A stretch of DNA of 23,139 nt from Chara braunii (lineage: Eukaryota > Streptophyta > Charophyceae > Charales > Characeae), in the NCBI GenBank assembly GCA_003427395.1, contig BFEA01000003.1:2587487-2610625 (forward strand). The letters run 5' to 3'. The position numbers were made by a program, and so were the translations under genes. Within the stretch, counting starts at the first letter, position 1, and each line of letters begins with the position of its first letter. Of the stretch, positions 7,793 through 16,529 are shown piece by piece. The notes beneath the pieces were generated by a model. That model searched no databases and was not told the origin of the DNA. It saw nothing but the letters and a program-made list of their open reading frames with translations.

Positions 7793-8288
7793 GCTTAACT
7801 TTCCTATATTTGATTTTCTACCTGTTGGCCTGTCCTTTCGCGGGAAGCCAACGGTTAGAATTTCGAACCATCTATCCGTGGCCTAAGTAGGTCGATCCCA
7901 TGTATACAGTCTGTGGGTGGGCTTCGATATGGCATCGCGCGGCAGGACCTCAAAAGGAGGGCGACCCACGGCCGCATCAGTAGGAGGCCTATCACCCCTT
8001 CATGGAGGGTCATAAGCCCCCTCCTTGCCATCGGACACGGGCACCCAACAGGGATAGACCGAGGCTGTACTAAAAAAGGGGAAAAGCGATTGTCGATCTT
8101 CCGTTATGGGACCACAGTGCCGAACCCGTTGCCATATCGTTAGGATCTGGGACTGCCAAGAGCAAGGCTAGTCCATGATCGACCGATTAAGTTTAGGCAA
8201 GTGCGTTATTCTCTGAAAATCATTCGTTTTTATTTTATTATTAGTCATTTTAAAGACTGTAAAATTCTTGAAATCGGGTAAGGTATGA

Positions 8289-8345
8289 AAAGGACTAATC
8301 TGAGTCCTTTGTTCAGAACGCAGGGGACAGGCCTATAAAAGGGAG
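8289..8345 (+). promoter_or_regulatory. Candidate pol II core promoter (TATA box)
   Basis: TATAAAA at 8334-8340 in the context GCCTATAAAAGGG is a textbook TATA box. A perfect 8-bp inverted repeat AAAGGACT-AATCTG-AGTCCTTT (8289-8310) lies just upstream. Transcription would be expected to start about 25-35 bp downstream, ahead of the open frame at 8484. The 13-mer GTATACAGTCTGT occurs at 8386 and also at 7901, so the region might instead be part of an old repeat. Confidence 0.35.
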
Positions 8346-8483
8346 AAGGAGTTGAGATATCGTCCACGACCAGTCGCCTGGGGGTATACAGTCTGTACTG
8401 CGAGTTCTGGTGGGGAGTGGTCTGCTATAGGAAGTCGACGGTCTAGTGTTGTGTTGTCTATCAAGCGGGGCTGGCTATATTGA

Positions 8484-9011
8484 GTGGCAATGGCACTACA
8501 CGGCTATAGGCCTGACTGTTGGCGGCACACGGTGTGCTGGGTTCCAGTGTCGGGTGAAGGCCCTCAGATTACGACGGCCCTGAACTATGATGGGGGAGAA
8601 GTAGTCCGACAGAAGGTCTGCATAGAAGGGGGGAGAGAGGAGGAGATGCGAGGTAATCAAAGGCTACAGGCTGCCATTTCCGAAGCGCGCGACAGGGCAG
8701 AGCGGAGGTGCAGACGAGACGGGGTGACCGTGGGCTTGAGGGTGATGGTCATCTATCACCAGACCGAGTCATCAACTGGGACCGAGACAAGGGAGGAACA
8801 ACACAACGAGAGAGACTCAGGAGGGGAGAGCGAAATGAGTGAGGCAGATCGGGAGACGGACCTTAGGTCCTGGATCAGGCCAGGCGAGATCCAGAGGCAC
8901 CACCGAGCCGCGGAGCCTGTGGAAAAGGGGCCCGAGGCCAACTCACGACAATTGACACCCAGAGGCCGCGAGACGGGTGAAAAACAGAGCAAGGGAAAAA
9001 GACGGGTCTGA
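8484..9011 (+). CDS. Hypothetical 175-aa ORF, doubtful
   Basis: I do not recognise this protein. It begins MAMALHGYRPDCW and is then dominated by charged residues, especially R, E and G. A polar stretch runs from about residue 45 to the end, with a basic tail (KGKRRV). There is no signal peptide and no membrane segment. The main support is that it lies about 145 bp downstream of a good TATA box on the same strand. Composition-driven opening of the frame in this purine-rich sequence is equally possible. The N-terminal methionine has no special context. It could also be the first exon of a longer gene, which I cannot resolve. Confidence 0.2.
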   Translation: MAMALHGYRPDCWRHTVCWVPVSGEGPQITTALNYDGGEVVRQKVCIEGGREEEMRGNQRLQAAISEARDRAERRCRRDGVTVGLRVMVIYHQTESSTGTETREEQHNERDSGGESEMSEADRETDLRSWIRPGEIQRHHRAAEPVEKGPEANSRQLTPRGRETGEKQSKGKRRV

Positions 9012-10709
9012 GTGAGACACGCAGAAGGGGCGAGAGCTTCAGCGGCGGAGAAAGAAGAGACGGGAACTGAACGCGAGCGCGGATGCTGAGGTCAACTAGA
9101 TTGTAGTGGCTGATTAGCCAAGCAAGAAAGAGGGAGGTTGCGCGAAAGAGCGGGCCGCATCCTTATTAGATGCGGTTGATGTCAACCACTGTTTCCACGC
9201 TCGCTCGTGGTATCTTGTGTCTGTCGAGCTGCAGTAGGTTTTCATGGGCCAGTTCGGGACGCAAAGGCTGACTTCTTGAGGCAGATACACGTGGGGAGCA
9301 AGCTACGTGGCACGGTTGTGAGCTTGCGAAAAGGGAGAGGAAGTCAAGCATTCTTTGGGGAAGGAGAAAAGTTTCTTGTTGACGGCACCTCTCTGTTTTG
9401 GTTGTCGCATTGTGTGACGCAGTTGGTGAGAGTCAGCTACGGTGGCTTGTAGACTGCGAGAGCGCGAGACTGCGATCTTTGGAAGTGCTACCTGTTGCAG
9501 GGACGAGAGACCTGGTCTTTTGGAGAAGCAAGAAGAGTCTGGCCGCCTCGACGAGGGATAGTGGAGTGGGTTTCATTCTTTCATGTTCCTGCAATGGAAA
9601 GGGACTAGGTACCACAAGTGAGCGAGGGGAGAGGGTAAGCATTGGCTTGGTGGGCGTCAGTGACGACTCTTGTGTCAATGCGTTTCGTCCTCCCACGGGA
9701 TGAGTGAGTTCTGCTGTGAAGGTCATCTCGCAAAGCGTGAGTCGAGTTAGCATAAGTGCTCCTCAAGACTCTGTGCCGTCGCTAGCGGCCAATGACGCGA
9801 GTAATTGGTTGGTGCGTGGCACGTTTTAGAGGTAATGAGAGAGGGTTCCCCGTGAGAAGTGAGAGTGAGGTGTGGTACTAGCGGCTCCAACTGCATCTCC
9901 ACATTATAGTATGGTGCGCGAGCCACCCGAGACGACTAAGAGGGACTGGGTGACCACTTGAGAACAGGCTGGTAACGTGTTGGCCAATCAGAGCGTGTGA
10001 TAGGTGCGCAACGGGGACGGTTCTTGGTAGTTGATGTTAACGATGGTCAACACATTTCTCAGTCGGAGTTTGCAACTACTGAGTCCTGGCGTTTCTTCAT
10101 GATGAGGTGGGGGGGGATCAACACGCTGTTGACTGAGGCTGAACATTCTCAGAGAGAGGGAAGGGCCTCCCACTTTTGAGATTGACTTCACTTACGATTT
10201 GGCCTACTCGCCCTGACGAGTCTCGCCGCCTTCATGGGACTTTCAACCTGACAATCAAGGGTCGCCGACGCGTTATTCATTGTAGCCGCCCTGGCCGAGC
10301 CTTCAGAAAAGACGTTGGCCTTTGCAAAAATAATTCCCTTTTGTTTTCACTGGTCTTAGTCTTCCTCTCGGTTTGGTTTATCGGTGCGACTGATCGTCAT
10401 TAATCGTTTTGTGGCGTCGTGACAAAGGGTTAAGTTTTCAGTAGGCTGAGTAAGCGGATGAAAAAGGGAGTAGCCCCAGGTTGTAACAACGATTCAAAAC
10501 TTTCTTGCCTTAAGGAAGGGGCCAACGTGCGGGAGGCTAGTTTAAGTGGATTGCGAGGTTGGAGTTGAATATTTTGGCATTAATGTAACCACTCGCTTGT
10601 CTATTTGGATGTATTACTCATATTAAGTGCTCTATTTGATTACTTGGCAAGGTTAAGGAGACATGCAACCCTTATATTCGTGTGCTCAAGTCCCGCGAAG
10701 TCATCGGGT
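9012..10709. other. No gene recognised
   Basis: Short overlapping open frames occur on both strands, none convincing. There are few simple repeats and no transposon ends. The sequence looks unique, compatible with intron or intergenic DNA. Confidence 0.4.
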
Positions 10710-10910
10710 GATCGCACTGTGTGACCATGCCAAAGTGACAGCGCTGCGCCGTGTGATTGTTCCGCGTGGCTGTAGGATTTGACTGTGCCGCATGACTGTA
10801 CAGAGTGATCGTGCCAAAAGATTACATCATATGACTACATCGTGCGATTGCGTCGTATATCTGCACCGTGTGACTCCGTCGGGCGACTATACCAGATGGC
10901 TGCATGGGCA
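10710..10910. repeat. Degenerate minisatellite, 13-bp period, about 15 units
   Basis: Read from 10710, nearly every 13th base restarts a G-A-C/T-T-G unit (consensus about GACTGCACCGTGT). Ten consecutive units from GACTGTGCCGCAT to GGCTGCATGGGCA keep exactly 13 bp. Two units near the left end are 14 and 18 bp. Individual units differ at many positions, so standard exact-repeat searches may miss it. 13 is not a multiple of three, so this is not a peptide repeat. Confidence 0.7.
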
Positions 10911-11916
10911 CTACATATGCCCGTTCAGTTGACTGCTTGCTAGTAGTTGTACGAGTTCTTTTGCGACCAGATAAAATTAGGTGCACGACTTATGAGTTCG
11001 TGAGTTGCCGTGTGACTAGGCAAGAGTACGATTAAATGCTCTTGCAAATTTGATAACTTTATGCAGGTGTTCTGTTTGAGTACACAGAGCTACCCTGTCT
11101 CGCTGGCTTACCTGTAGATCGGGGAAGGGGAAGTACGGAGACGATTTTCTTTAATTTTCCTTTTCTTCTTGATTACTATCTATGCTTTGACCTTGAGTGT
11201 ATGGTGAAGAGAAAGATAGTGTTGAGGAGGATTTTTTATATTCTCGCTAAATTCCTACTTGATGGTGACTAAATGTCTAATTTATTCGGGTCAGGGCAGT
11301 TTTCAACTTAAAAAGAGAAAAAAAAAAGAGGGAAACTGAGTAGCCTATTATTGACGGGAGGATCATAACTACGTCCTACTAGTGCGCTTGCATGTGCCCC
11401 CCCCCTTCTTTGTTTCCTTTTTCTCTTTCTTTCAAGAAACGCTTGTCTTTCGTTGACTGTCCGCGAGATCAACGCCAGAGCAATTTCCTCGGAGATCCTG
11501 TTTTATCAATCCTTATTTGGGGAGGGGGTAGTGATTCTCATTTTAGGTAGGACTGTTCATCTCCTGGGTGAGGTACATTGTCTGAGCAGTCTGAGGACAA
11601 GACTGATATGCATATTGTCTTGAGCGTCACCCTCAAAAGGGTTAAACATCGCACAATCCTTCGGATACTGGCTTTGACGGAACACATAGTTGTACTTACC
11701 CAGGACGCAGGGCCCCTCGTTGTAAAGCCTCAGGTGGCATTGGGGGGGGACTCATAGCCAGCTTTGGCAGGCGTCACGACATTAGTAAGTTGTCTATCTG
11801 AACTGCACAACTTTATTCCCGTAGAACTGCGTATCTAGAGACCGTTAGTAGAGGGGAGCATCCCTACTTGCTCTTTTAGTCCTGCAATTGAAGTGAGAGG
11901 AGACTGAGGGAAAGAT
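10911..11916. other. No gene recognised; one near-palindrome
   Basis: A 25-bp near-palindrome (CAAGAC..ATATGCATAT.GTCTTG) sits at 11598-11622. The rest is AT-leaning unique sequence with no open frame of note. It precedes the small-protein cluster and may contain its promoter, but I see no clear TATA box close to 11917. Confidence 0.4.
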
Positions 11917-12165
11917 ATGGAAAGCAAAGACATCTTGGCAATGACCTGCACCCTATACCAGGCAAAAGAGGAAGGATGGGAGGATATGGTATTGGAGAAG
12001 GTTGAAAATTATAAGAGATCAATGAGAGAGTTTGCCGTGGGAAAAACAAGGAAACATCACAAATTCATTGAGTACATTTTCTATATCTACGAGCCAAGTG
12101 GTAAGCTGCACAACAACTGTTCATCCTTGGAAGCAGTAGAAACTTCGAAGGCAAAGCTCATGTAG
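11917..12165 (+). CDS. Small protein, family member A (82 aa), unknown function
   Basis: I do not recognise this family. The 82-aa product is clearly paralogous to the 84-aa product at 13615. Shared features are the start MES, C11, L13-Y14, W21, E27, M36, E38, A40, R45, H47, K49, an IEY motif at 51-53 followed by an aromatic residue, and a G/D-K/R-L turn near 62. The start is supported by the conserved context GATATGGARAGCAA at both genes. The pattern suggests strand-helix-strand-strand-helix, with a charged amphipathic helix at about 18-46. There is no signal peptide or membrane segment. It could be a complete small protein or one exon of a larger one. Retention of the same start, length and stop region in both copies argues for complete genes. 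Confidence 0.55.
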   Translation: MESKDILAMTCTLYQAKEEGWEDMVLEKVENYKRSMREFAVGKTRKHHKFIEYIFYIYEPSGKLHNNCSSLEAVETSKAKLM

Positions 12166-12242
12166 CTTTCTTTTCTGTAAAATTCATCGGCGATTGGCCA
12201 ATACTCCGCTACAACCTTCGTGGGGGGGTCAAAGCTTGGTTG

Positions 12243-12362
12243 ATGATCTCTAATCCAGACTCAGACAATCCCGACTCAAACAATTCTGATTCAGACAATT
12301 CAGATTCAGACCATTTGGACTCAGACAATTCGGACTCAGACAACTCAGACTCGGACAACTAG
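12243..12362 (+). CDS. Micro-ORF of SDSDN pentapeptide repeats (39 aa)
   Basis: ATG at 12243 opens MISN followed by seven pentapeptides (PDSDN, PDSNN, SDSDN, SDSDH, LDSDN, SDSDN, SDSDN) and a TAG stop. At DNA level this is a 15-bp tandem repeat (GACTCAGACAAYTCG-like). Because 15 is a multiple of three, the frame holds throughout. Degenerate repeat words continue past the stop to about 12480. It is not in frame with the ORF ending at 12165. It may be a translated acidic tail joined by splicing, or just a minisatellite that happens to be open. Confidence 0.3.
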   Translation: MISNPDSDNPDSNNSDSDNSDSDHLDSDNSDSDNSDSDN

Positions 12363-12567
12363 TCTCAAACAACTTCGACTCGTTTTCAGACAATTTGAAC
12401 TCGAGCTGAACTTAAACGACCCGTCGCAGACTCAAGCGGAAGTCTGAAGGACAGACAAGATAGACTCAGCAAACTCGGGCCAGCTCAGAATTCGAATGAT
12501 ATTAGGCAAGACCAGTTACACGCAATTTTCAAGTTCTGCATATTTCGGTTCAGACACGGCGAGAAGA

Positions 12568-12814
12568 CACGAAAGGTAGTGAGGTTCTAGTTGTGAAGTG
12601 TAGCTCTGTCAGAGACAAGAGAAGGGGATGGATGGAGGAGGCTTATCTGGACGTGGACTTCCAAAGGCAGGTCCAGTGCGAACACGCAGCCCAAATAGCA
12701 AAGATAAGGAAATAAATTGAATGCGTGATCTAATTTTACGGATCGGATGGCAAAATGCACAGTACCGCCTCCTCTCTAGGGACGGTGGATCAGGCCAGGG
12801 CAATTCTCAGTTGA
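12568..12814 (+). pseudogene. Third copy of the small-protein family, broken by two stops
   Basis: No open frame is annotated here, but reading the frame that ends at TGA 12812-12814 gives a full-length relative of the proteins at 11917 and 13615. It keeps the conserved Cys (codon 12599-12601) and, ten residues on, GW. E23, E38, A40 and A44 are at matching positions, then IE, and the last 29 codons align without a gap to the 13615 protein (SLGTVDQAR against SVGTIEEAR). TAA stops interrupt it at 12713-12715 and 12731-12733. The start region reads ACGAAAGGTAGT where the paralogs have ATGGARAGC, so the start codon also appears lost and one codon is missing. This is a clear pseudogene in the middle of a tandem cluster. 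Confidence 0.65.
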
Positions 12815-13117
12815 AAAACAGACACACTTGAGTTCTTTTCCCCCCGGGGTATCTCCTGGTTCTCGAATAATCAAAGGCCCCAACCATCCATTGGCAGTTC
12901 ATTTAGTTTCTGCAGTCAGGAACTGAGGTTCGGTGACATGTTATCCAACCCTGTTCAATTATCCGGGTTATCTTGAGTCTTTAATCGGTATTCAGTTTGC
13001 TTTTGATCAATACACGATTGCATTCAGTCAACTACCAACAGTTTGGGCTACTTGAAATCACCAATAAGAATTGGGCAGTAATCCTCAACTCCCAGTACCC
13101 AGTGTTGTTCTTAGTGA

Positions 13118-13187
13118 GCAGTGCTCAGCAGTGGACTGTGCTCTGTGACGTTTAGCAGTGAACAGTGCTTAGCAGTGGTCTGTACTC
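13118..13187. repeat. Two copies of a 26-bp CAGTG-rich unit, 44 bp apart
   Basis: GCAGTGCTCAGCAGTGGACT.. (13118-13143) recurs as ACAGTGCTTAGCAGTGGTCT.. (13162-13187). CAGT words are frequent from about 13020 to 13470, so the duplication sits in a wider low-complexity neighbourhood. Confidence 0.6.
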
Positions 13188-13351
13188 AACGCGGTTGGGG
13201 GTAACCAGGCAGCAATACAACCGCTTCTCAGGCGGCATTCAGCCAGTGACTAAGTGTTTCTCAATCAGCTCATTTCGACAGTAATCAAGCATCTGTCAGC
13301 CAGCACACTTTATGCCCAATACGTAACAGTAGAAACTAGTGATTCTGTGAC

Positions 13352-13591
13352 GTGTTGTGCCATAGCTTCAGCTACGTATGTCTCCAGCTGGCAGCATATG
13401 GCCGTCCCTGCAGTAATCAGATTTCTCAATCAGCATCATCTCAGCAGCAACAGTCAATTGGTAACCAAACAGCGAGCAAACGACAACGGAGAACTGCAAC
13501 CGGGAATAGCAACAAGGAACAACAATCTAACCTACAGCCTTTTCATGTCCAGATCATCCAAGAGTCACCCGTCTTGAGTTGTGAGAACTGA
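13352..13591 (+). CDS. Q/S/N-rich 79-aa ORF, doubtful
   Basis: The middle is Gln/Ser/Asn-rich (QSASSQQQQSIGNQ), followed by a basic KRQRR cluster that would fit a nuclear localisation signal. It ends 23 bp before the start codon of the small-protein gene at 13615, in a different frame. I see no family. The CAG/CAA-rich local DNA can by itself produce such a string, so coding status is uncertain. A different frame of the same stretch (13254-13577) is also open. Confidence 0.15.
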   Translation: MLCHSFSYVCLQLAAYGRPCSNQISQSASSQQQQSIGNQTASKRQRRTATGNSNKEQQSNLQPFHVQIIQESPVLSCEN

Positions 13592-13614
13592 TGTAGTGAG
13601 AATTCGATGAGGAT

Positions 13615-13869
13615 ATGGAGAGCAACAACACGGTCAGAGTCTCTTGCTCACTGTATCATAGCACTGCGGAGACTTGGAGGGAAAGTGCAGTTGAGGAGTA
13701 CAATCAGCAGACTACAATGATGATGGAACGTGCACTGGCCCTCGCGAGAAATCATACAAAAATCGAGTACACATACTACCTACACGATAAGAACGACAGA
13801 CTATGTGTCACTATAACTTCTGTGGGTACTATTGAGGAAGCAAGGAGGACTGTTGGCAGCCATCAGTGA
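13615..13869 (+). CDS. Small protein, family member C (84 aa), unknown function
   Basis: Paralogue of the 82-aa product at 11917. The two align end to end with a single one-residue gap just before the IEY motif. Conserved positions: MES start, C11-x-L-Y14, W21, E27, M36, E38, A40, R45, H47, K49, IEY, then an aromatic residue. A probable long helix runs from about 18 to 46 with three consecutive Met (35-37) on one face. The second half (IEYTYYLHD, then RLCVTITSVGTIEEA) looks like two strands and a helix. There is no targeting signal. It ends SHQ then TGA. The start follows GAGGATATGGAGAGC, matching the context of the other copy. Function is unknown; conservation of buried-type residues over surface ones suggests selection on a folded protein. 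Confidence 0.6.
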   Translation: MESNNTVRVSCSLYHSTAETWRESAVEEYNQQTTMMMERALALARNHTKIEYTYYLHDKNDRLCVTITSVGTIEEARRTVGSHQ

Positions 13870-14006
13870 GCGTTTAGCATCTGAATAGATGCAACTCACT
13901 TATCCGGACATTCACCAATCATCTATTCAGCAATCAACTTCCTGCAATCAGTTGGGTAGCCAGTTCTCCAGGACCATCTGATTAGCTTGTACTGGCAAGA
14001 GTACTC

Positions 14007-14495
14007 ATGAACACAGTTCATTCAACGCCGGTCAGTGAGTCAGTGTTGGCCAGCCTCAACCGGTTTTCATGCAAGGAGGCATTCCGTTATCAGTATGTTA
14101 GTGCCATTGGTTTCAGACAGGGAGATCTGTCAATCTTCATTGTCCAGACCAGTTTTGCTGATGGCACTATCCACGATCTGAGGCCTTACCTGAAGAAGGG
14201 CAAGGAGGCTCACGAACTTTTCGATCCAGTCTGGATCTCAGCCACCGAATACCTTGAGCAGAGAGAGAGGGAGCTCGATGAGAGTGGCACTACGTTGATC
14301 CGCAGCTTCGGGCCTATGCTTTACACTGATTATCCTAGGCCTCCAGTCCCTTCTCTTCTCACTGATGGCACGAGTTGGCTGGATGTGATTAGTTTGACAA
14401 AGAGGTACATCTCTCCGGCAGTGATCGATGTTGAGGCACTGACCGAGCCCACCGAGTATCCCTACCTCAGACGGGGAGTCTTCTTAGTGGATTGA
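14007..14495 (+). CDS. Hypothetical 162-aa protein
   Basis: I do not recognise it. Amino-acid composition is balanced and protein-like, unlike the simple-sequence frames elsewhere in the window. An in-frame TAG lies a few codons upstream, so the ATG at 14007 is the natural start. Visible traits: FRYQYVSAIGFRQGDLSIFIVQTSF (two probable beta strands, residues about 27-50), a charged helix at about 82-92 (EYLEQRERELDESG), a proline-rich turn YPRPPVP (about 109-115), and a second helical stretch before YPYLRRG near the end. There is no signal peptide or membrane segment. It lies 137 bp downstream of the 84-aa gene on the same strand. No paralogue is seen in the window. It may be a single-exon gene or an internal exon. 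Confidence 0.5.
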   Translation: MNTVHSTPVSESVLASLNRFSCKEAFRYQYVSAIGFRQGDLSIFIVQTSFADGTIHDLRPYLKKGKEAHELFDPVWISATEYLEQRERELDESGTTLIRSFGPMLYTDYPRPPVPSLLTDGTSWLDVISLTKRYISPAVIDVEALTEPTEYPYLRRGVFLVD

Positions 14496-15111
14496 CTGCC
14501 TACATTGTGGGAGGAGTTTTGCTCCCTGGTTAACTACCATGTCATGTGCCTCGGATGGTCATGCTCAGAGCTTGCTGGCTATAGGTGGCATTTTGTCACG
14601 AAGCCTCAGTCTCAGATTGTACGTGGGCGTGGGTCACGGCACCAGAGAAGATCAGTGAAAAGAGAGATTGAGAACTGACCAGAGGGATGAGTGAGGACTC
14701 TTGAGAGGTGCTGACTATGCTTGTTTATGTGTACTTTCTGAGATTATTATGAGTTCTCATTCTTCCCTCATTCATTTGATCCTGTCCTTGCTCGAGTCAG
14801 TCAGTCTTGCTTCTTGCACTGTTCTTACTTGATGATTGTATTTCCTTGCTGATCATGTCACAATTCTCAATTCCCTAAATTGGCATCTTGATACACACAT
14901 GGCATATTCTATTTAAATTTTATTATCTTCATTATCATAGCTGTTCCGAATCACAATTGAAGATTCCTAAGACTGGGGTCCGACGAAGACCGCAATTGAA
15001 GGGTCTCGCTCGAAGCCGGGCGCACACAACAGGAAGGGATTTGCTTTATTTGCTTTATTTAATTTATTGCAATCACATACAAAATCTTGCGTAACAGCCT
15101 GTTGGCTTTCC
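14496..15111. other. No gene recognised
   Basis: AT-rich toward 14900-15090 with TTTGCTTTATTT repeats at 15040-15062. No open frame with family resemblance. Confidence 0.4.
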
Positions 15112-15188
15112 GGTCGCCCGAGGTGGTTAGGCTGGAAAAAGTGCGACACCGCTCCCTTGAACAACCGTGTTCGAACCCCCCCCGTCGT
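15112..15188 (+). other. tRNA-like segment (box A and box B)
   Basis: GTCGCCCGAGGTGGTTAGGCT resembles the acceptor and D-arm start of serine/leucine-type tRNAs. GTGTTCGAACCCC (from about 15168) is a perfect box B. The distance between them is longer than usual, as in tRNAs with a long variable arm. Anticodon and acceptor stems do not close convincingly, so it is more likely a tRNA-derived relic than a working tRNA. It overlaps the 3' end of the minus-strand frame at 15127. Confidence 0.3.
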
Positions 15189-16091
15189 CCTTTACGGGCT
15201 GCTGACGTGGCGTCGCTGGTGACGAAGGGGCCCGAACAGACGGATCGCCCTCCGGTGGCGTCGTCGTACGTGTCCTCGTCAATGCCCCCGCCGTGCGCAC
15301 CTCTGTGATGCTTGCCATGCCACGCACCTCCCTCGGCGCAACACCGGCGTCGACGTCGATGACGACATCCTCCCTCTCGCGCGCCCCCCCACCTCGGGGT
15401 TGATGAGCAGCCTGTGCGGCACCCGTGCCGTTGATCTTCAAAGCACCCCGGGTGCGCAACGACCCTTTCCGCGCGACGGCCTCCTCTTCCCCCGATTGGA
15501 TGGCGTCATCTTCTTTCGTGCTCTCGCCGTCATTCACCCACTCCTCCCTTACATTTTTCCCGGCATTGGACGGCCCCCCAGCGACAGCCTTACGCTTCTT
15601 TGCTTGATGCCTTCCCTTCTTCTCCACGACAGGCATAACATTTTCAAGAACGTCCCTGCCCCTTTTCGCTTGGCCGGCGCTGCGAGACGCTGCGAGAGTT
15701 TGTCATCGTTGACGACGACAAGCGCGGAGGATGAAGGCAAGGAGGGGGAGAAGTCGTAGCGAAAGTCGAAGGCGACGATGAGGTAATCGTCGCGGACGAT
15801 TGTTAGATGGCGGCGAAAATGGCGATCCAGCCGCGCGTAGTGCCGCGTAGAGGACGACCAAGCAACGTGCACGCAATGGTCCCCGTGCGCAAGTGACCGA
15901 AAAAAGGCGATGGCTGCCTCCAGAGATGTGTGCGGCGACAAAGATTTGGGGGGTTTGTCTTGCGACGCCAAAAATTTGAGCGACGGAAGAGGTCTGAAGT
16001 GCATTTGCGGTTGACAGAGAAGCGCGGCGTGGGGGTAGCAGGATTGGACGCCAAAGATGCAGTCCGGTGAGAAGATACTGGCGTGCTGCAA
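15127..16091 (-). pseudogene. Unknown protein gene, probably frameshifted
   Basis: Two overlapping minus-strand frames look like one protein. The upstream frame (16091 to 15549) carries HFRPLPSLKFLASQDKPP, then a stretch HYARLDRHFRRHLTIVRDDY, then FDFRYDFSPSLPSSSALVVV and LAAPAKRKG. The downstream frame (15636 to 15127) begins MPVVEKKGRHQAKKRKAVAGG, a basic probable nuclear-targeting stretch, followed by an acidic, low-complexity tail. The change of frame would fall at about 15636-15675, where the second frame also reads RDVLENV before its Met. I do not recognise the family. The same-strand trihelix gene lies upstream at 17400, and both may be parts of one repeated locus. The basis is reading-frame continuity only; an intron could also explain it. 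Confidence 0.35.
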
Positions 16092-16280
16092 TGTCTGGCG
16101 ACTGCTAGCGCGAAAACCAACAAGCGCACCTCCTGCTCAAGCGATCGGACCCTTTGGTTTTCGCCTCCGCTTGTTCACCCAAGTTCACCCTTCTCGCCTC
16201 ACCTTTCGCTGGCGTCCCCGTACGCAGCGTTTGTCAATGTCCGACAGAGACAGCTGTGGAAGCTCGCAGGCGTGAATGCG

Positions 16281-16357
<77 letters not shown>

Positions 16358-16444
16358 ACCCCCTCCGCCGGCCCCCGCGTCGCCCACCCCCCCCCCAACC
16401 CCGCGCCAGAAACCACCCGCGGGGAAGCCCCCCCCCCCCCCCCC
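16281..16444. repeat. Long poly-C tracts
   Basis: C42-A-C34 (16281-16357) followed by C-rich sequence and a further C run at 16428-16444. The complementary strand is an extreme poly-G tract, so the flanking Pro- and Gly-rich frames are artefacts. Assembly length here is unreliable. Confidence 0.95.
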
Positions 16445-16487
16445 GAACAAAACGCTACGAAACCACCACATGTCATGTCGTTCCGCA

Positions 16488-16497
16488 GTGTGTGTGT

Positions 16498-16529
<32 letters not shown>
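16488..16529. repeat. (GT)n microsatellite with three GC interruptions
   Basis: TGTG repeats broken by CG at 16501 and 16507. Confidence 0.95.
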
